Source of the DNA: Cornus controversa
Taxonomy: Eukaryota > Streptophyta > Magnoliopsida > Cornales > Cornaceae
Direction of reading: 5' to 3'
NCBI GenBank assembly: GCA_026545225.1
Contig: CM048845.1
Span: 53,606,033-53,670,032 of the forward strand
DNA: 64,000 nt
Under the pieces are notes generated by a model. It searched no databases, was not told where the DNA came from, and saw nothing but the letters and a program-made list of their open reading frames with translations. The position numbers and the translations under genes were made by a program. Positions 24,098-35,478 of the stretch are shown here, piece after piece (position 1 is the first letter of the stretch; every line of letters starts with the position of its first letter).

Positions 24098-24464
24098 TTT
24101 TTACCATGGGCTTAGCCCGTGGTAGAAAGTCTATTTTTTAAAAAAAATATTCACTTTTTACCACGGGCTTAGCCCGTGGTAGAAAGTCTACTTTCTACCA
24201 CAGGTTAAGCCCTCTTTAGAAAACAGACTTTCAACCACGGGCGTGGCCCGTGGTGGAAAGTCTACTTTCTACCACAGGTTAAGGCCGCTTTAGAAAATAG
24301 ACTTTCAACCACGGGCTTGGCCCGTGGTGGAAAGTAAGTTTCTACAACGGGCTTAGCCCGTGGTTGAAAGACTCTTAGCAACTACGACATCGGATACCAC
24401 GACAGACAAAAACCGCCGTAAAAGCCTTTTTTGCCCGCCGTAAAAAGCCAATTTTCTTATAGTG
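24098..24464 (-). repeat. Right TIR and subterminal palindromic repeats of the CACTA element
   Basis: Six units pair CCACGGGC with GCCCGTGG across TTA, TTG or GTG centres, with flanking CTTTC(T/A)ACC and GGT(A/G)GAAAG arms. Two neighbouring copies share a long near-identical block (24060-24190), a recent local duplication. The end reads TTTCTTATAGTG. Confidence 0.85.
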
Positions 24465-24700
24465 TCCCTACTGAGGAACTTAAGGTGAAGAAGTTCGTGA
24501 GAGGTCTCTGAACCTCCATAAGGGAAAACATTGTAATTTTGGGCTTGACAAGCTATGCTGTAATGGTAGAAAGAGCACTAATAGCAGAAGATCTTGGTAA
24601 TGACAATCAGATGGTACAAGATGAGGAAAGGCGTAATTCTTCTAAGAGTTAGCCAAAGAAGAAATAGAAAAGGGGTACTTATCGATCTGTAGGATCAGTG
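24465..24700 (+). pseudogene. gag: Chromovirus gag, 3' part
   Basis: After the TCC duplication the frame resumes with 'TEELKVKKFVRGL', a stop, then 'TSIRENIVILGLTSYAVMVE' and 'RALIAEDL', matching the chromovirus gag C-terminal half. It ends in stops and lysine-rich sequence near 24670. No pol of this element follows; beyond about 24700 the sequence is unrelated. Confidence 0.75.
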
Positions 24701-25072
24701 GCATAACAGATAACACATTTAGTGCTTACGACTTCCATGTCAGTATGGTCGATCGGGTCAAGGAGAGTGTGTCATCATTGTCAGCAGCCAAGTCACTATA
24801 GGTCTGAGTGTCCCAGCATACATTTGGCACCAATAGATGAGCAAGTTTGTTACCGCTATCATCAGATTGGTCATATGAAAGTGAATTATACTCAATAATA
24901 GGGTGCACGGGGTAGGACGGAGTCTCCAATTTCTCACTAAAATCAATTTTGTTCGAATTTCTATTTCGAATAGATCAAATTTGAGCCCTCGATGCATAGA
25001 ATAATTCTCTCTTCTTCGGCATCTTCCAATTCTCGCCCCAAGCCTCTTACTTTCAATAGAGAAGGAAGAAGA

Positions 25073-25120
<48 letters not shown>

Positions 25121-25560
25121 CCCTCTCAATCGGCTGATGAAAAATGAGAGAATGAATGCTGTATTCTCCTCCTTTTTATTTATAGACCTAGCCTCCCTTA
25201 TTTACAACAATGCCACTTGTCATTCATTGTAATTTCCCGGACTTCATTTTCACTTTCGGTAACTCCTATGGACTCAAAATTGATTCCATAGGTCATAAAA
25301 TATTTTATTTAATCTAATCTCAAAATTTTGTGTCATTCTAATACTTTCAAATTTTCTAGGCCCACCAGACTCGCATCCCGAGTCCACTCGACCCAAAAAA
25401 CTCAAATTTCACCAAATACTCTAAAAAATTTTTCGGACCCTTATGCAAGTCCCTAAACATGTATTTCACATTTAAAACACCTATATAATCATTTATGTAC
25501 CTTTAAATGAAATAAAAAGAAAATCGGGCAAAAATGGTCACAGTTCTTACATAAGGTGAA
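24701..25560 (-). mobile_element. LTR-like fragment on the minus strand, unclassified
   Basis: Read on the minus strand it starts TGTAAGAACTGTG near 25555, has a TATA-like TCTATAAATAAAAAG near 25190 followed by an AT microsatellite and a GA-rich leader, and runs to about 24716. This layout is like U3-R-U5 of an LTR. I found no matching partner and no target duplication, so a solo or truncated LTR is only the likeliest reading. Confidence 0.35.
25073..25118. repeat. (AT)n microsatellite
   Basis: Uninterrupted AT dinucleotide run of about 46 bases inside the LTR-like fragment. Confidence 0.95.
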
Positions 25561-25816
25561 TTTTGTAGCAAAAGGTTATACCAAAAATAGGGTATAGACT
25601 ATGAAGAGACATTCTCCCCAATGGCGTGGTTTGTCTCTATTCACCTTATCCTAGTTAATGGGATATTAAACTTTCATTATGTTTCATGTGACGTAGATGA
25701 TTGTGTTTCGTGTGACGTGGATGACAAATAAGCATTGACCATGACTCTCTTATGTCCCAATGGACTCAGGAATTGATAAGTTAGTCTCCTACTTGGATAC
25801 AGTCTCATCTGAATTC

Positions 25817-25824
25817 TATAAATA
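25817..25824 (+). promoter_or_regulatory. Probable TATA box of the Tat 5' LTR
   Basis: TATAAATA in an LTR-like context about 125 bases before the first gag ATG. The primer site expected after the LTR is not recognisable. Confidence 0.4.
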
Positions 25825-25941
25825 CCAGGGTGATCTATATTCTAAGTATACAAATAATACCCTCTATGTGCCTTTACAGATTCTAAAGCCTTTCTAATTT
25901 TCTAACTTGACGAACATGAATTTGATTGTTTAACACAAAGT

Positions 25942-27866
25942 ATGATGCACCTACGATCTGGGGTAGAGACCGGAGTCATTTAAGACCCTATTGCCAATCA
26001 CAACCCCCCAGCTAATCAGGATCCTCCTGCTGGTCACAATCCTCTAGTCGATCGGGATCCTCCTGCTAGTCACAACCTACCAGCCGGCCAGGATCCTCCT
26101 GTTGGTCACAACCCAATAACCGGCTAGGATCCTCCTGCCAGTCATAACCCATATACTGGTCTAGATCCCTCATATAGGTTATAATCCCCCAACTGGGTAG
26201 AACCCCCCTGCTGGCTATAACTTTCCAGTTTGCGAAGACGGTGTTCCGAGGATTTGGGAGTGTCAGAATCCCCGGGCAGGAGAAGGAGACATGTAGCCCC
26301 CTTATCAAAGAGACTTGCCTGGAGTATATTCTGGAGCCCCAAATGATTAGGAGCACGTCGTAGCATTAGAACACCAGATTCAAAACTTAAATCAAAGTTT
26401 GATCCAGGTGCTCTAACAAAATGTGGCAATCTTGCAATACCTTCACCCTGTAGCACCGGTGCCATCTCGGAGTCACCTCAACCCAATTAATCCAGAAGGG
26501 AACTATGTTATGCGAGATGGTGGGACTCTAGCAGACAACGTTGCCTAAAGTCATGTGAGAAGTGAGTGAGTTGGGGCTAATCCTATTCATCTGATTCTGT
26601 CTGAAAGAGCTCTTACTTATGGAGATTTAGGGCAGGTAGGGAACTATTTTTTATGACATGGAGATGCAGGACCTCAGAGCTAAGGTTAAAAGTATGGCCC
26701 ATGCCATAAAGGAGAAGGGCCCTACTACAATGGAAGATCTTTTCCAACAAACCAATCTCCCTTTTACCTCTGAGGTAATGAGTTGTCTTTTGTCCAACAA
26801 GTTCAAGATGCCTACCCTTGAAAACTTTGATGGGACCAAGGACCCACTAGACCATCTTGAAACCTACAAAGCTCTGATGTACCTCCAAGGAGTACCAGAT
26901 GAGATCATGTATAGAGCTTTTCTACTACATTGAAAGGTTCTGCTCGAGCATGGTTCAATAGCCTGAAACCTGTGTCAGTGCATTCTTTCAAAAAGTTGAG
27001 CTTGTTGTTTGTGAGCAATTTCTTTGCAGCCTTAAGACATAGAAGACCTGCAACCTATCTTCTGAGACCAAAAGAGAATCGTTGTGAGATTACATCAATT
27101 GGATCAATAAAGAGATGTTGTAAGTTAAACTCTAAAAGTTCTTATATTCGATCTTTAAACACCCACCAGAAAGCATGTTAGAGCTACTCATGAAGGCCTA
27201 AAAATATATGAATGTTGAGGATGCTCTAGATGCATGGAAATAAAAAGGAGATGATGATAGAAAGACAGACAGAAAAAATGAAAGACATTCTACTAAGAAA
27301 GAAAGGGACCCCAAATATAGCAAGACGATGTGAGATCAAGGTGATAGGCCATCACATTGAGATAAGGGAATTAGTTTTACCCCCTTAAACACATTGATAA
27401 GTCAAATTCTCCTCTACATTCAAGATGATCCGAAGGTGACATGACCCTTAAAACTAAGAACTGATCCTGCTAAGAGATCTCGCGATAATTATTGTAGGTT
27501 TCACCGTAATCATGAACATGATACAGACAAGTACATCGACTTAAAGAGGCAAATTGAAAGTTTGATTCGCAGGGGCCAGCTGCGTAGATTTGTGGTTGCA
27601 GATGATAAGGGGGCACAAAACTGCCCACGTGAAAGCAAAAAGGACAATACTCAAAGAAACCCTCCACTAGGAGAGATCAGAGTTATCTCGGGTGGGTTTG
27701 TAGGCGGTGGAGAATCCAAGGTAGCTCGTAAAGCACATGCGAGGAAAGTCAAAATATTTTACGAAGTCGGTGAAGTAAATGAGTTGCCTCCCCAAGCCAA
27801 GCACCCTCGACTAGAAGACCAGACCATAACTATTTTAGAGGGAGGGAATTCAGCAACAACATGATG
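25942..27866 (+). pseudogene. gag: Tat gag
   Basis: Starts MMHLRSGVE at 25942, reaches a TAA within 15 codons, then a 12-residue repeat (26020-26187). The conserved core spans 26658-27180 ('FKMPTLENFDGTKDPLDHLE', then 'ARAWFNSLKPVSVHSFKKLS'), with a frameshift near 26930. A second conserved part at 27470-27700 reads 'YCRFHRNHEHDTDKYIDLKR' and 'QIESLIRRGQLRRFV', the usual Tat segment before protease. Dead copy. Confidence 0.75.
26020..26187 (+). repeat. 36-bp tandem repeat in Tat gag
   Basis: Units begin at 26020, 26056, 26092, 26128 and 26164, each starting GATCCTCCTG or a near variant, except the last which begins GATCCCTC. They encode a 12-residue repeat of the form DPPAGHNPLVDR. The period is exact and keeps frame. 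Confidence 0.85.
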
Positions 27867-30800
27867 ATGCCCTAGTAGTCACATTGACTATCACCAATTT
27901 CATAATTAGGCGGGTATTGATTGACAATGGTAGTTCTACTGACATCCTATTTGTAGAAGTCTTTGACTAGATAAATATCGATAGGAAAAGACTCAAGCCT
28001 ACTAAGTTTGCGGTTATCGTATTCTCTGGGGAGAAGCTCTTTTTGCTTAGTGTCTTTACTCTTCCAATCACTACTGGTCCAAGTCCAAGACAAGTCATGA
28101 AGATGATGAACTTCTTTGTGGTCGATTGTCCATCTTCTTACAACGTTATTGTTGGAATGCCATAAAGGTAATTACATCCACTTACCATCTCCTCATGCAG
28201 TTCCCTACTGATTATGGCATTGGAGAGTGAAGGGGAGATCAAGCTACTGCCTGGAAGTGCTGTGCCACTTCCTTGAAAGAGAAGAAGATGTCAAAGACAT
28301 TGAGCATAGAGTGCCTAGAAGTAAAAAATGAAGAAGAGGTCCGACATGTAGAGCTAATAGAAGAGCTAGTTGAAATCTATTTGTACGAGCCAGAAGATAA
28401 TAAGAAGGTGAACGTGGGGTCATCACTCTCACCCATCGTACACGAGGAACTCGTTCAATTCCTCAAAAGAAATCGGGATGTATTTGCCTAGTCACATGAA
28501 TACATGCCTGGGATTGACCTAGCAGTTGTTGTGCATCGATTGAATATTGACCCTACCGCCAAGCTCATGAGATAGAAGAGATGAACTTTTGCTCTAGAAA
28601 GAAATTTGGCAATATTTGAGGAGGTAGATAAATTGTTGAAAGCTAACTTTGTATAGGAATCGCATTATCCAGATTGGCTAGCGAATGTAGTCTTGGTAAA
28701 GAAACCTAACAGCAAGTGACACTTGATTTCACCAATCTAAATAGAGCATGCCCAAAAGATAGTTTCCCTCTCCCACGAATCGATATGCTAGTAGAAAGAA
28801 CGGCCAAATATGAGCGACTTAGTTTTATAGACGCTTATTCCGATTACAATCAAACCTAGATGTATGCATCAGATCAGGAGAAGACATCTTTCATAACCGA
28901 GAGAGGGTTGTACTATTATACAGTAATGCCATTTGATATGAAGAATGTGGGCACGACCTAAGCAAGTGTGCTTTTGGAGTCTTTTCCAAAAAGTTTTTGG
29001 GTTACTTGGCCAGTAAGAGGGGAATTGAAGCCAACCCAGAAAAAGTCAAGGCAATTCTTGATACAAAATCACCCAGAACTATATAAGAAGTTCAGCGATT
29101 GATAGGTAAGGTAGCAGCGTTAAATATGCTGATCTCTCGCGCCACAGATAAATGCCTCCTATTCTTTCATGTCCTCAAAAAAGTCTTTGAATGGACTCCA
29201 GAGTGTGAACAAGCCCTGATTGACCTAAAGTAGTATCTTGGCACATCCCCACTCTTGTCTTGTTCAAACCTTGGGGAAGAATTGTACTTGTACTTGGCTA
29301 TCTCCCCTATATCGGTCAATTCTGCGCCAATGCAGGAAAATGAAGGGGTTCAGATGCCCGTAAACTATGCCAGCAAGGTACTTCTAAGGGTTGAAGAAAA
29401 GTATCCCATGATAGAGAAACTAGCTTTTACCCATGTCATGTTAGTTAGGAAACTTAGACCATACTTCCAAGCACGCCCAATAGTGGTATTGACTGATCAA
29501 CCACTCTGGCAAGTTATCTTCAAGTCCAAAACTTTTAGACACTTGTGAAGTGGTCCATAGAGTTGGGGGAATTAGATATCTGGTATAAGCCAAGATCAGC
29601 AATAAAAGGTCAAGTACTTGTAGACTTTGTAGCCGAGTTGACCTATCCACCAGAGGATGAGTAGACATTAGTGGAAGAGTGGGAGAGATCTGTTCAATAA
29701 AACATGGAGGACCAAATGAACCCAGACAACACATGAGAACTATTTGTAGATGGATCGTCAAATGCACAAGCCATTTGCACAAGAATAATGATCATTTCTC
29801 CTGATGGGTAGAGCTTTAAATATACTTTGTGATTTGGGTTCAAGGTGAAAAACAATAAAGCTGAATATGAAGCTTTGATTGCTGGGCTGAAAATGGCGAG
29901 AGTTCTCAAAGCACAATAATTAAAAGCTTACACAGACTCCCAATTAATTGCCTGACAAGTCCATGTATAATATGAATCAAAAGGAGAAAAATGAAGTCTG
30001 GTTCACGAACTAATTGCCCACTTCCAAAGGTTCTCCATCACGCGAATCCCCTGCGATGAGAACTCTAATGTTGATGTTCTTGCTCGCTTAGCAACTACAC
30101 TAGAAGCTGCGGATGATGCAGTACCTGTGGAATATATGGAAGAACTGAGTATAACAAAGGAAGTACAATGCAAGGTGAATCAAGTGGCTCAAGGCATGGA
30201 ATGAGCTGATTCGCTTATCAAGTACATCAGAGATAACGAATTCCCAACTGATAAGGTAGAGGTACGCAGAATAAGGATTAGGACATCTAGATATACTTTG
30301 ATCGATGGAATCCTTTATAAAAGAGGAATCTTGTTGCCTTACTTACGATGCGTTTCGACGGACAAAGCTCAATATGTCATGAAGGAAATTCATGAAGGGG
30401 ACTGTGTTAATCACGTAAGGGGTAGGTCTTTAGAGTATATGGTTGTTAGGCAAGAATACTATTAGCCCACCAAGTAGCAGGATACACTGGATTTTGTCAA
30501 GAAGTGTGATAAATGCCAACGTTTCGCCAATATCCCAAGATAGCCACCGAAATAGTTAACTCCAATAGATGCGCCATGGTCTGTTGCCCAGTGGGGAATG
30601 GACTTGATCGGTCCTTTACTTATGGGAAAGGGGCAGACAAAGTTTATAATTGTAGTAATTGACTACTTCACTAAGTGGGTGGAAGCAGAGCCCCTGGCCA
30701 AGATTGGAGAGAAGAATGTCATTGGTTTCATTTGGAAATCGATCATATGTAGGTTCAGAGTTCCAAGGATCATTGCCACAAACAATGAAAAATAGTTTGA

Positions 30801-31440
30801 AAGTACGCTTTTCCAAAGTTTTTGTTACAAGCATGGCATAAAAAATCACTACTCCTTGCCAGGCCACCCACAGGTGAATGGGCAAGCTGAAGTTGCGAAG
30901 AGAACTATACTCAAGATGATCAAGACGCGTTTGGAAGACTCCAAAGGTTTATGGCCATAGCTACTACTGAGTATCTTGTGGGCTTATAGGACCACTGCTA
31001 AAGTACCCACTGGGAAAACTCCTTATTTTTTAGCTTTTGGAAGTGAGGTGGTTTTCTTAGTAGAAATAGGTTAGTTGGCAAGTTATCGAACTAAGCATTA
31101 TGACCCCAGTCGTAATGAAAGGGAATTGATGGCTAGTGCTGATTTTATCGAAGAAAGAAGAGAACATACGCGAGTACAGGTGGCGACGTACCAGCAAGTC
31201 ATGTCCCAGTACTACAACACTCGGGTCAAGTAGAGGAATTTTCAACATGGAGACCTAGTCCTCCGTGAAGTAACTCAGGCAACCAAACCCCCAGGAACGG
31301 AAGAACTGGCTTCTAACTGGGAGGGATCTTACAGAGTTATCCGAACTCAATGACAAGGGACATATTGATTAGAAACATTGGAAGGGAAATAGTTGGCCCA
31401 TCCTTGGAATGCCGAGCATATGAGGAAATACTATCAGTAA
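27867..31440 (+). pseudogene. pol: Tat pol: protease, RT, RNase H, integrase, heavily decayed
   Basis: Protease region: 'VLIDNGSSTDILF' (27910-27950). RT fingers and palm: 'ALERNLAIFEEVDKLLKANF' (28590) and 'YTVMPFDMKN' (28920). Near 28960 the sequence jumps to 'KCAFGVFSKKFLGYLASKRG', so the YxDD segment is absent. RNase H-like parts at 29255-30200 include 'LFVDGSSNAQ'. Integrase: 'CDKCQRFA' (30505), 'WGMDLIGPLLMGKG' (30598) and 'HPQVNGQAEV' (30870). It ends HMRKYYQ at TAA 31438-31440. Dozens of stops make it non-functional. Confidence 0.75.
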
Positions 31441-31620
31441 GATTTTTTATAGTTGCATTTACTTTATTTGGTTCAGTTGAAACTTAGTTTAGTGTTTTGC
31501 CTAAGAACGATAGCTTAGAGGTGTTTTCAAATAGCCACTATTGTTACTTAAATATCGATAAAAGCTCTTTTTGTTCTAAAATTTGTTAGTATAATCAAAA
31601 TAGAAAATGAACATTCAATC
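31441..31620 (+). other. Spacer after Tat pol
   Basis: AT-rich, no feature seen. Confidence 0.4.
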
Positions 31621-32020
31621 CCATTGGGGCAAATCTCGTTCAGAGGGCCTTAAATGAAAAAGGTGGGATGAATTAATTCTGAGCGCATTATCAATCAACC
31701 CTATTGGGACACACCTCATTCAGAGGGCCTTTAATGAAAAAGGCGGGATGAATTAAATTTGAGAACATTGTTAATCAACCCCATTGGGGCACACCTCGTT
31801 TAGAGGGCCTTTAATGAAGAAGGCAAAATGAATTAATTCTGAGAACATTGTCAAATCAACGCCATTGGGGCACACCGCATTCAGAGGGGCTTTAATGAAA
31901 AAAGCGGTATGAATTAATTTTGAGAACATTATCAACCGACCCCATTGGGACACAATTCGTTAAGAGGGATTTTGATAAATGGCGGGATAAATCTTGCAAA
32001 GGCTATCCCTTAGCTCCATT
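31621..32020. repeat. Five-copy 80-bp tandem repeat
   Basis: CCATTGGGGC or its variants recurs at 31621, 31701, 31781, 31862 and 31942, giving periods of 80, 80, 81 and 80. Each unit also contains a 'GAGGGCCTTTAATGAAAAAG' box and 'GGGATGAATTAATT'. The last copy decays into single sequence. Tat elements often carry tandem repeats in this position. Confidence 0.9.
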
Positions 32021-32732
32021 GAGGCTTATGCCATGAAATTTTCTTAATTAAATTCACCTCTGAGAAAATAGGACAATTTATTATTAATAATCAGGATTCC
32101 AACATGGGAAGGAGAAAGTAAAATATATAGAGCCTAAAGGCCTTCCGACAGGACAGACGAAATAACATTACAAAGCATAAATGCGAAATAAAGTAGGTCA
32201 ATGGCCTTGCCCCTCAATATCGTCCAGTTATAGGCGAGAGAAGTCCATTCCTAGATGTACACCTTGCTCCAATTCTCAAAAGTATTCAGATCCCTCGGCA
32301 TTAGATTAGTTGCATATTATGTCAAATTTAGACGAGTCTTTGAATTGATCGATAACCACAATCCTAACCCCTGACATATCGACATTAAGCCTGACCACCT
32401 CTTCAATGGAGTTGGTAATTGAGGGCGCTAACCTCCCCTATATGAGAGGTGTGAGAAGTATGTAGGGACTTTATCTTGGAGTTCAGAGTTGCCTGCTCGG
32501 TGTTGAAAGTAGTTTTCTCTCTGTCAAGTGCACCTTCCATCCATAAAAGTCGGTTAGAGATGCACTAAGCAAAGGTGATGCCTTGTCAACATGTTAAGCT
32601 ATGTATAAGTATACGACATAAAATTAATATCAGTATAATAGAGGAAGAAAAGGAACAAACCTTGGCCAGGTTTGCCATGAGATACCCAGTGGTTACGTTG
32701 GGTCTTAGCACGTCCACTTGCTCCAAGTTATT
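32021..32732. other. Tat 3' spacer, no gene seen
   Basis: No credible ORF on either strand. Lies between the tandem repeat and the antisense ORF. Confidence 0.4.
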
Positions 32733-33829
32733 CTAAAGAACAAATTGCTTAGCCCTAGCAACAGCATACTGAGGGTCAGCTAACATCGAGTCGGTATTGG
32801 CTGCAGACGCAAAAGATGTTTGGGAACCTCTGCTTTCGAACAACTGAGTCAACAGCACCCTGAAAGAGCTCGGATCTGGGATACTCCTAGGTGTAATAGC
32901 AATTACATGATAGGGAGAGGTTCCAATGGAGGGGGGAGATAACATGCTTCCTTGCCCAAGGGCTACAGGCCTTCATAGCTTTTTTAGGGTGGAGGGTGAT
33001 AAGCCAGACATGACATCCTTTGCCTGAACAAGAAAGTCCTTGTCAACCTTTCTCTGGGAAGGCCCTGCACATTTTTCTGAAATACTTGTAAGCGTATGTA
33101 ATGCTGTTTGAAAATAAGGGGCGTAAAGGGAGAAAAGGTATACCTTACTTTTTTGCAAGACAGGGGTGCTAGCCTAATGAGGCCAGTCCCTCATTCAAGG
33201 GCAAGGCAAGGGCGTCCCATACTAGGTGGGCATACACTTTCTCCAGCCTATCTATTTTCAGGTTTGTCATACCCGGTTCAGGACTCACAGCTAGATTTGA
33301 GAATAAGCATGTTTGTTTATATATGCAGAGGAAAAAAAGCGAGTGAGAAAAATAAGGGCACTTAGATATTACCAGAAATGTCCCCGTCTGATTATGTACG
33401 AGGAATCGTTTAGGGTGGATGCTCCCAGCACCTTGAGATAAAAAACACCTATTCTTCCACCCTTTAATTTGCACACCATTATCGATGATCAATAGGGCCA
33501 TGGATGGATGTTTCCCACTCGGGCAACCATGGAAGTGGTGCCAATCGACATTTTTTATGATGGTATAGCAGGAGAGGAACTCATTCATAGAAAGTGATCC
33601 ATTTCCACATGATTTTTATAGAACTATAGAGACCATGAGTATCCACTAGGAATTTGGGGTAATTTGAGAAGGACAAAGGTTGACGGCATGAAGTAAGTCT
33701 TTGATGAACCAGGAAATCAAGAATAGTATGCCATATATGAATGCACTATAGTAAAAACATGTCTTTCCATCAACAATAGAGTACACCCTTTCTGCACTAG
33801 TGGGTGCTCTAGCAAAAACTCTAACCTTG
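32733..33829 (-). pseudogene. Relict antisense ORF of the Tat element
   Basis: Minus-strand frames carry 'WHHFHGCPSGKHPSMALLII', 'IKGWKNRCFLSQG' and 'LKIDRLEKVYAHLVWDALAL', resembling the 'putative gypsy-type transposon' family found antisense in Tat-lineage elements. An 82-base gap with GT at 33371-33372 and AG at 33291-33292 separates the W-K-x-R-F-like part from the next segment and reads as an intron on the minus strand. Upstream frames (33600-33829) are broken. Truncated by AthA. Family assignment is from memory of the motif, not a search. Confidence 0.5.
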
Positions 33830-35333
33830 TGATAGGCGTTGAATGTTACGCATTCTAGCCTCTTAACTTATGTATTTTATTCTCTTAGTGATAGATTATT
33901 TTATTATTTTACTTCGTTTTAGTGTTTTCTGTATTTTCAGGGCCTTAATGATTATTTCAGTTAAAACCAAGATTTTGGGCTTTTAAAGAAGACATCCAAG
34001 ATGGGTAGATGAAGCCTACATCAAGGAGATTCATTCAACCATTTATTTCAATTCAAATCAGCCCAAGGAAGAGGTCCAAGAGAATTACAGCTGCTTAAGA
34101 AGGTTTCGGGCCTAAAGCCTAAATCTGCGCATAATACAGTCTTAATCCCGTTTTGGAAAATGGACCAGAAGTCTTATTTTTGAGCCTCAAATCGACATAA
34201 TTTTTGCAAAGGGTTGAATGAAATTTGATTCTGCACACTTTTGTATTTCACAAAAATTCTGTAAATCGGACTTCTAGTGGCTCAAAAGTTGGGCCGAAGT
34301 CAGCAGGAAAAACCTACCTGATTAGTGCTGCGGGAAACCCTAATTTATTCCTAATTGGATTAGGACTTTGGTGTACTCTCTTGGGGAATAAAGTGAAGAA
34401 TAAGAGGCTGGAGTTGGAGGAGATTACAGAGAGATTAGAGAGTTTAAGAGAGCTGAGAAGAGAACAGAAACATATTTGCAGAGCCATTAGAGAACGAAGT
34501 CATACACAGAAGTCATGAAGATGATGCCTTCTTCCTCAACAGTTGAAGCTTCTTCTTCTACCATGAGCGGCTAGTTCATCCACTAGGGTTTTGATGTAGC
34601 CCTAACAAAGCATCAATGGTTTGGTTGTTTTAATTATTGGGACCTTTATATACATGCATAGATTGTGTAATTTAGAGGATTCTTATTATAGAATTGAGCA
34701 ATAAAAGTCTTGTAAATTCAATTTCAATGATTTCTTATCTTGTTTTAGATATTTAGTTGTTGTTATTGAACTCAATCTCTCTTGTTTTCTGTGATTATGA
34801 GAGCGATTATTACACAATGGTAATCACTGAATATATTATTAAGAGTTTTGATGGATTATGCCTAGAGAAGATGAACCATACTGCACCCTAGATTGGAGTA
34901 GTTAGGTAGATGGCCCATGCCAATCGAAGATAGTCCATGGCTTAGCCTTAATCATATGTTATCTTCTTGACGGATGAAGGTGAGCTTGTAGTCACCGACA
35001 CCACTTATACATGATGTAATTTCCCTATAGTTGATTCAATTGACCATTGATTGTGGAGTTAGTGGTGAAGTCAACCACCCTAGATTTCTCTCATATTATC
35101 TTCACTTTCTATTTACTTTATTTTATTTTATTTTACTTTTAATTAGTTTAAAAATCAGAATTCTTTTCTTATAAATTTAATTAGAATTAATTCCGTATTC
35201 CAACTCATTAGACCATAATCCCTGAGGTACGATACCCCTTTCGATAGCCCTATTCTTCAAAGAATTCGTTCTATTGCGAAGTGTGGAAATTTTTAATTCA
35301 TATACTTTTTGAGTCACACTCACACACGAATCA
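33830..35333 (+). repeat. AthA 5' LTR
   Basis: Starts TGATAGGCG, ends ACACGAATCA, followed by the primer site. Same family as the AthB LTRs and sharing their sequence near the start that the AthA 3' LTR lacks. Confidence 0.9.
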
Positions 35334-35338
35334 ATTTT

Positions 35339-35356
35339 TGGCGCCGTTGCCGGGGA
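35339..35356 (+). promoter_or_regulatory. AthA primer-binding site (tRNA-Asp)
   Basis: TGGCGCCGTTGCCGGGGA five bases after the LTR, identical to the Ath1 and AthB sites. Confidence 0.95.
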
Positions 35357-35478
35357 TTATCTATTTGATTGATTGGATTTTAAAGAATTATTTTTAATTG
35401 GATTTTTAGTTTAGGAAATTTTTATATTTTATTTTTAATTTTGTTTTTGTTTTCTTTTCAGATACTTTTGGTTAATAT

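Larger units (their letters stand above)
3750..24464 (+). mobile_element. CACTA (En/Spm-type) DNA transposon, non-autonomous, carrying a nested Athila element
   Basis: The left end reads CACTATAAGAAA and the right end TTTCTTATAGTG, an exact 12-bp terminal inverted repeat that continues imperfectly. A 3-bp target duplication TCC (3747-3749 and 24465-24467) flanks it, which is the CACTA signature. The subterminal regions carry many CCACGGGC/GCCCGTGG palindromes like the sites bound by CACTA accessory proteins. Without Ath1 the element is about 8 kb. I see no TNP2-like transposase ORF, so it is probably non-autonomous. A few exon-like stretches (6847-6972, 22905-23563) may be a relict second gene or captured host sequence. 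Orientation is arbitrary, taken from those exons. Confidence 0.9.
25561..33829 (+). mobile_element. Decayed Tat-type Ty3/gypsy element
   Basis: Plus-strand order: probable LTR end with TATA box, gag, protease, RT, RNase H, integrase, 80-bp tandem repeats, then an antisense ORF. Gag and pol phrases such as 'DPLDHLETYKALMYLQGVPD' and 'ASDQEKTSFITERGLYYYTV' are Tat-type. There are many stops and frameshifts. The right end is cut by AthA at 33830; no 3' LTR is visible. Confidence 0.8.

Noticed and set aside
24758-24997. 79-codon minus-strand ORF in the LTR-like fragment
   Set aside because: No recognisable domain, and a second overlapping minus-strand frame is also open; it lies in a leader-like region.
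31621-32020. 80-bp repeats as a CRISPR array
   Set aside because: The whole 80-bp unit is repeated with no unique spacers; it is a tandem minisatellite.
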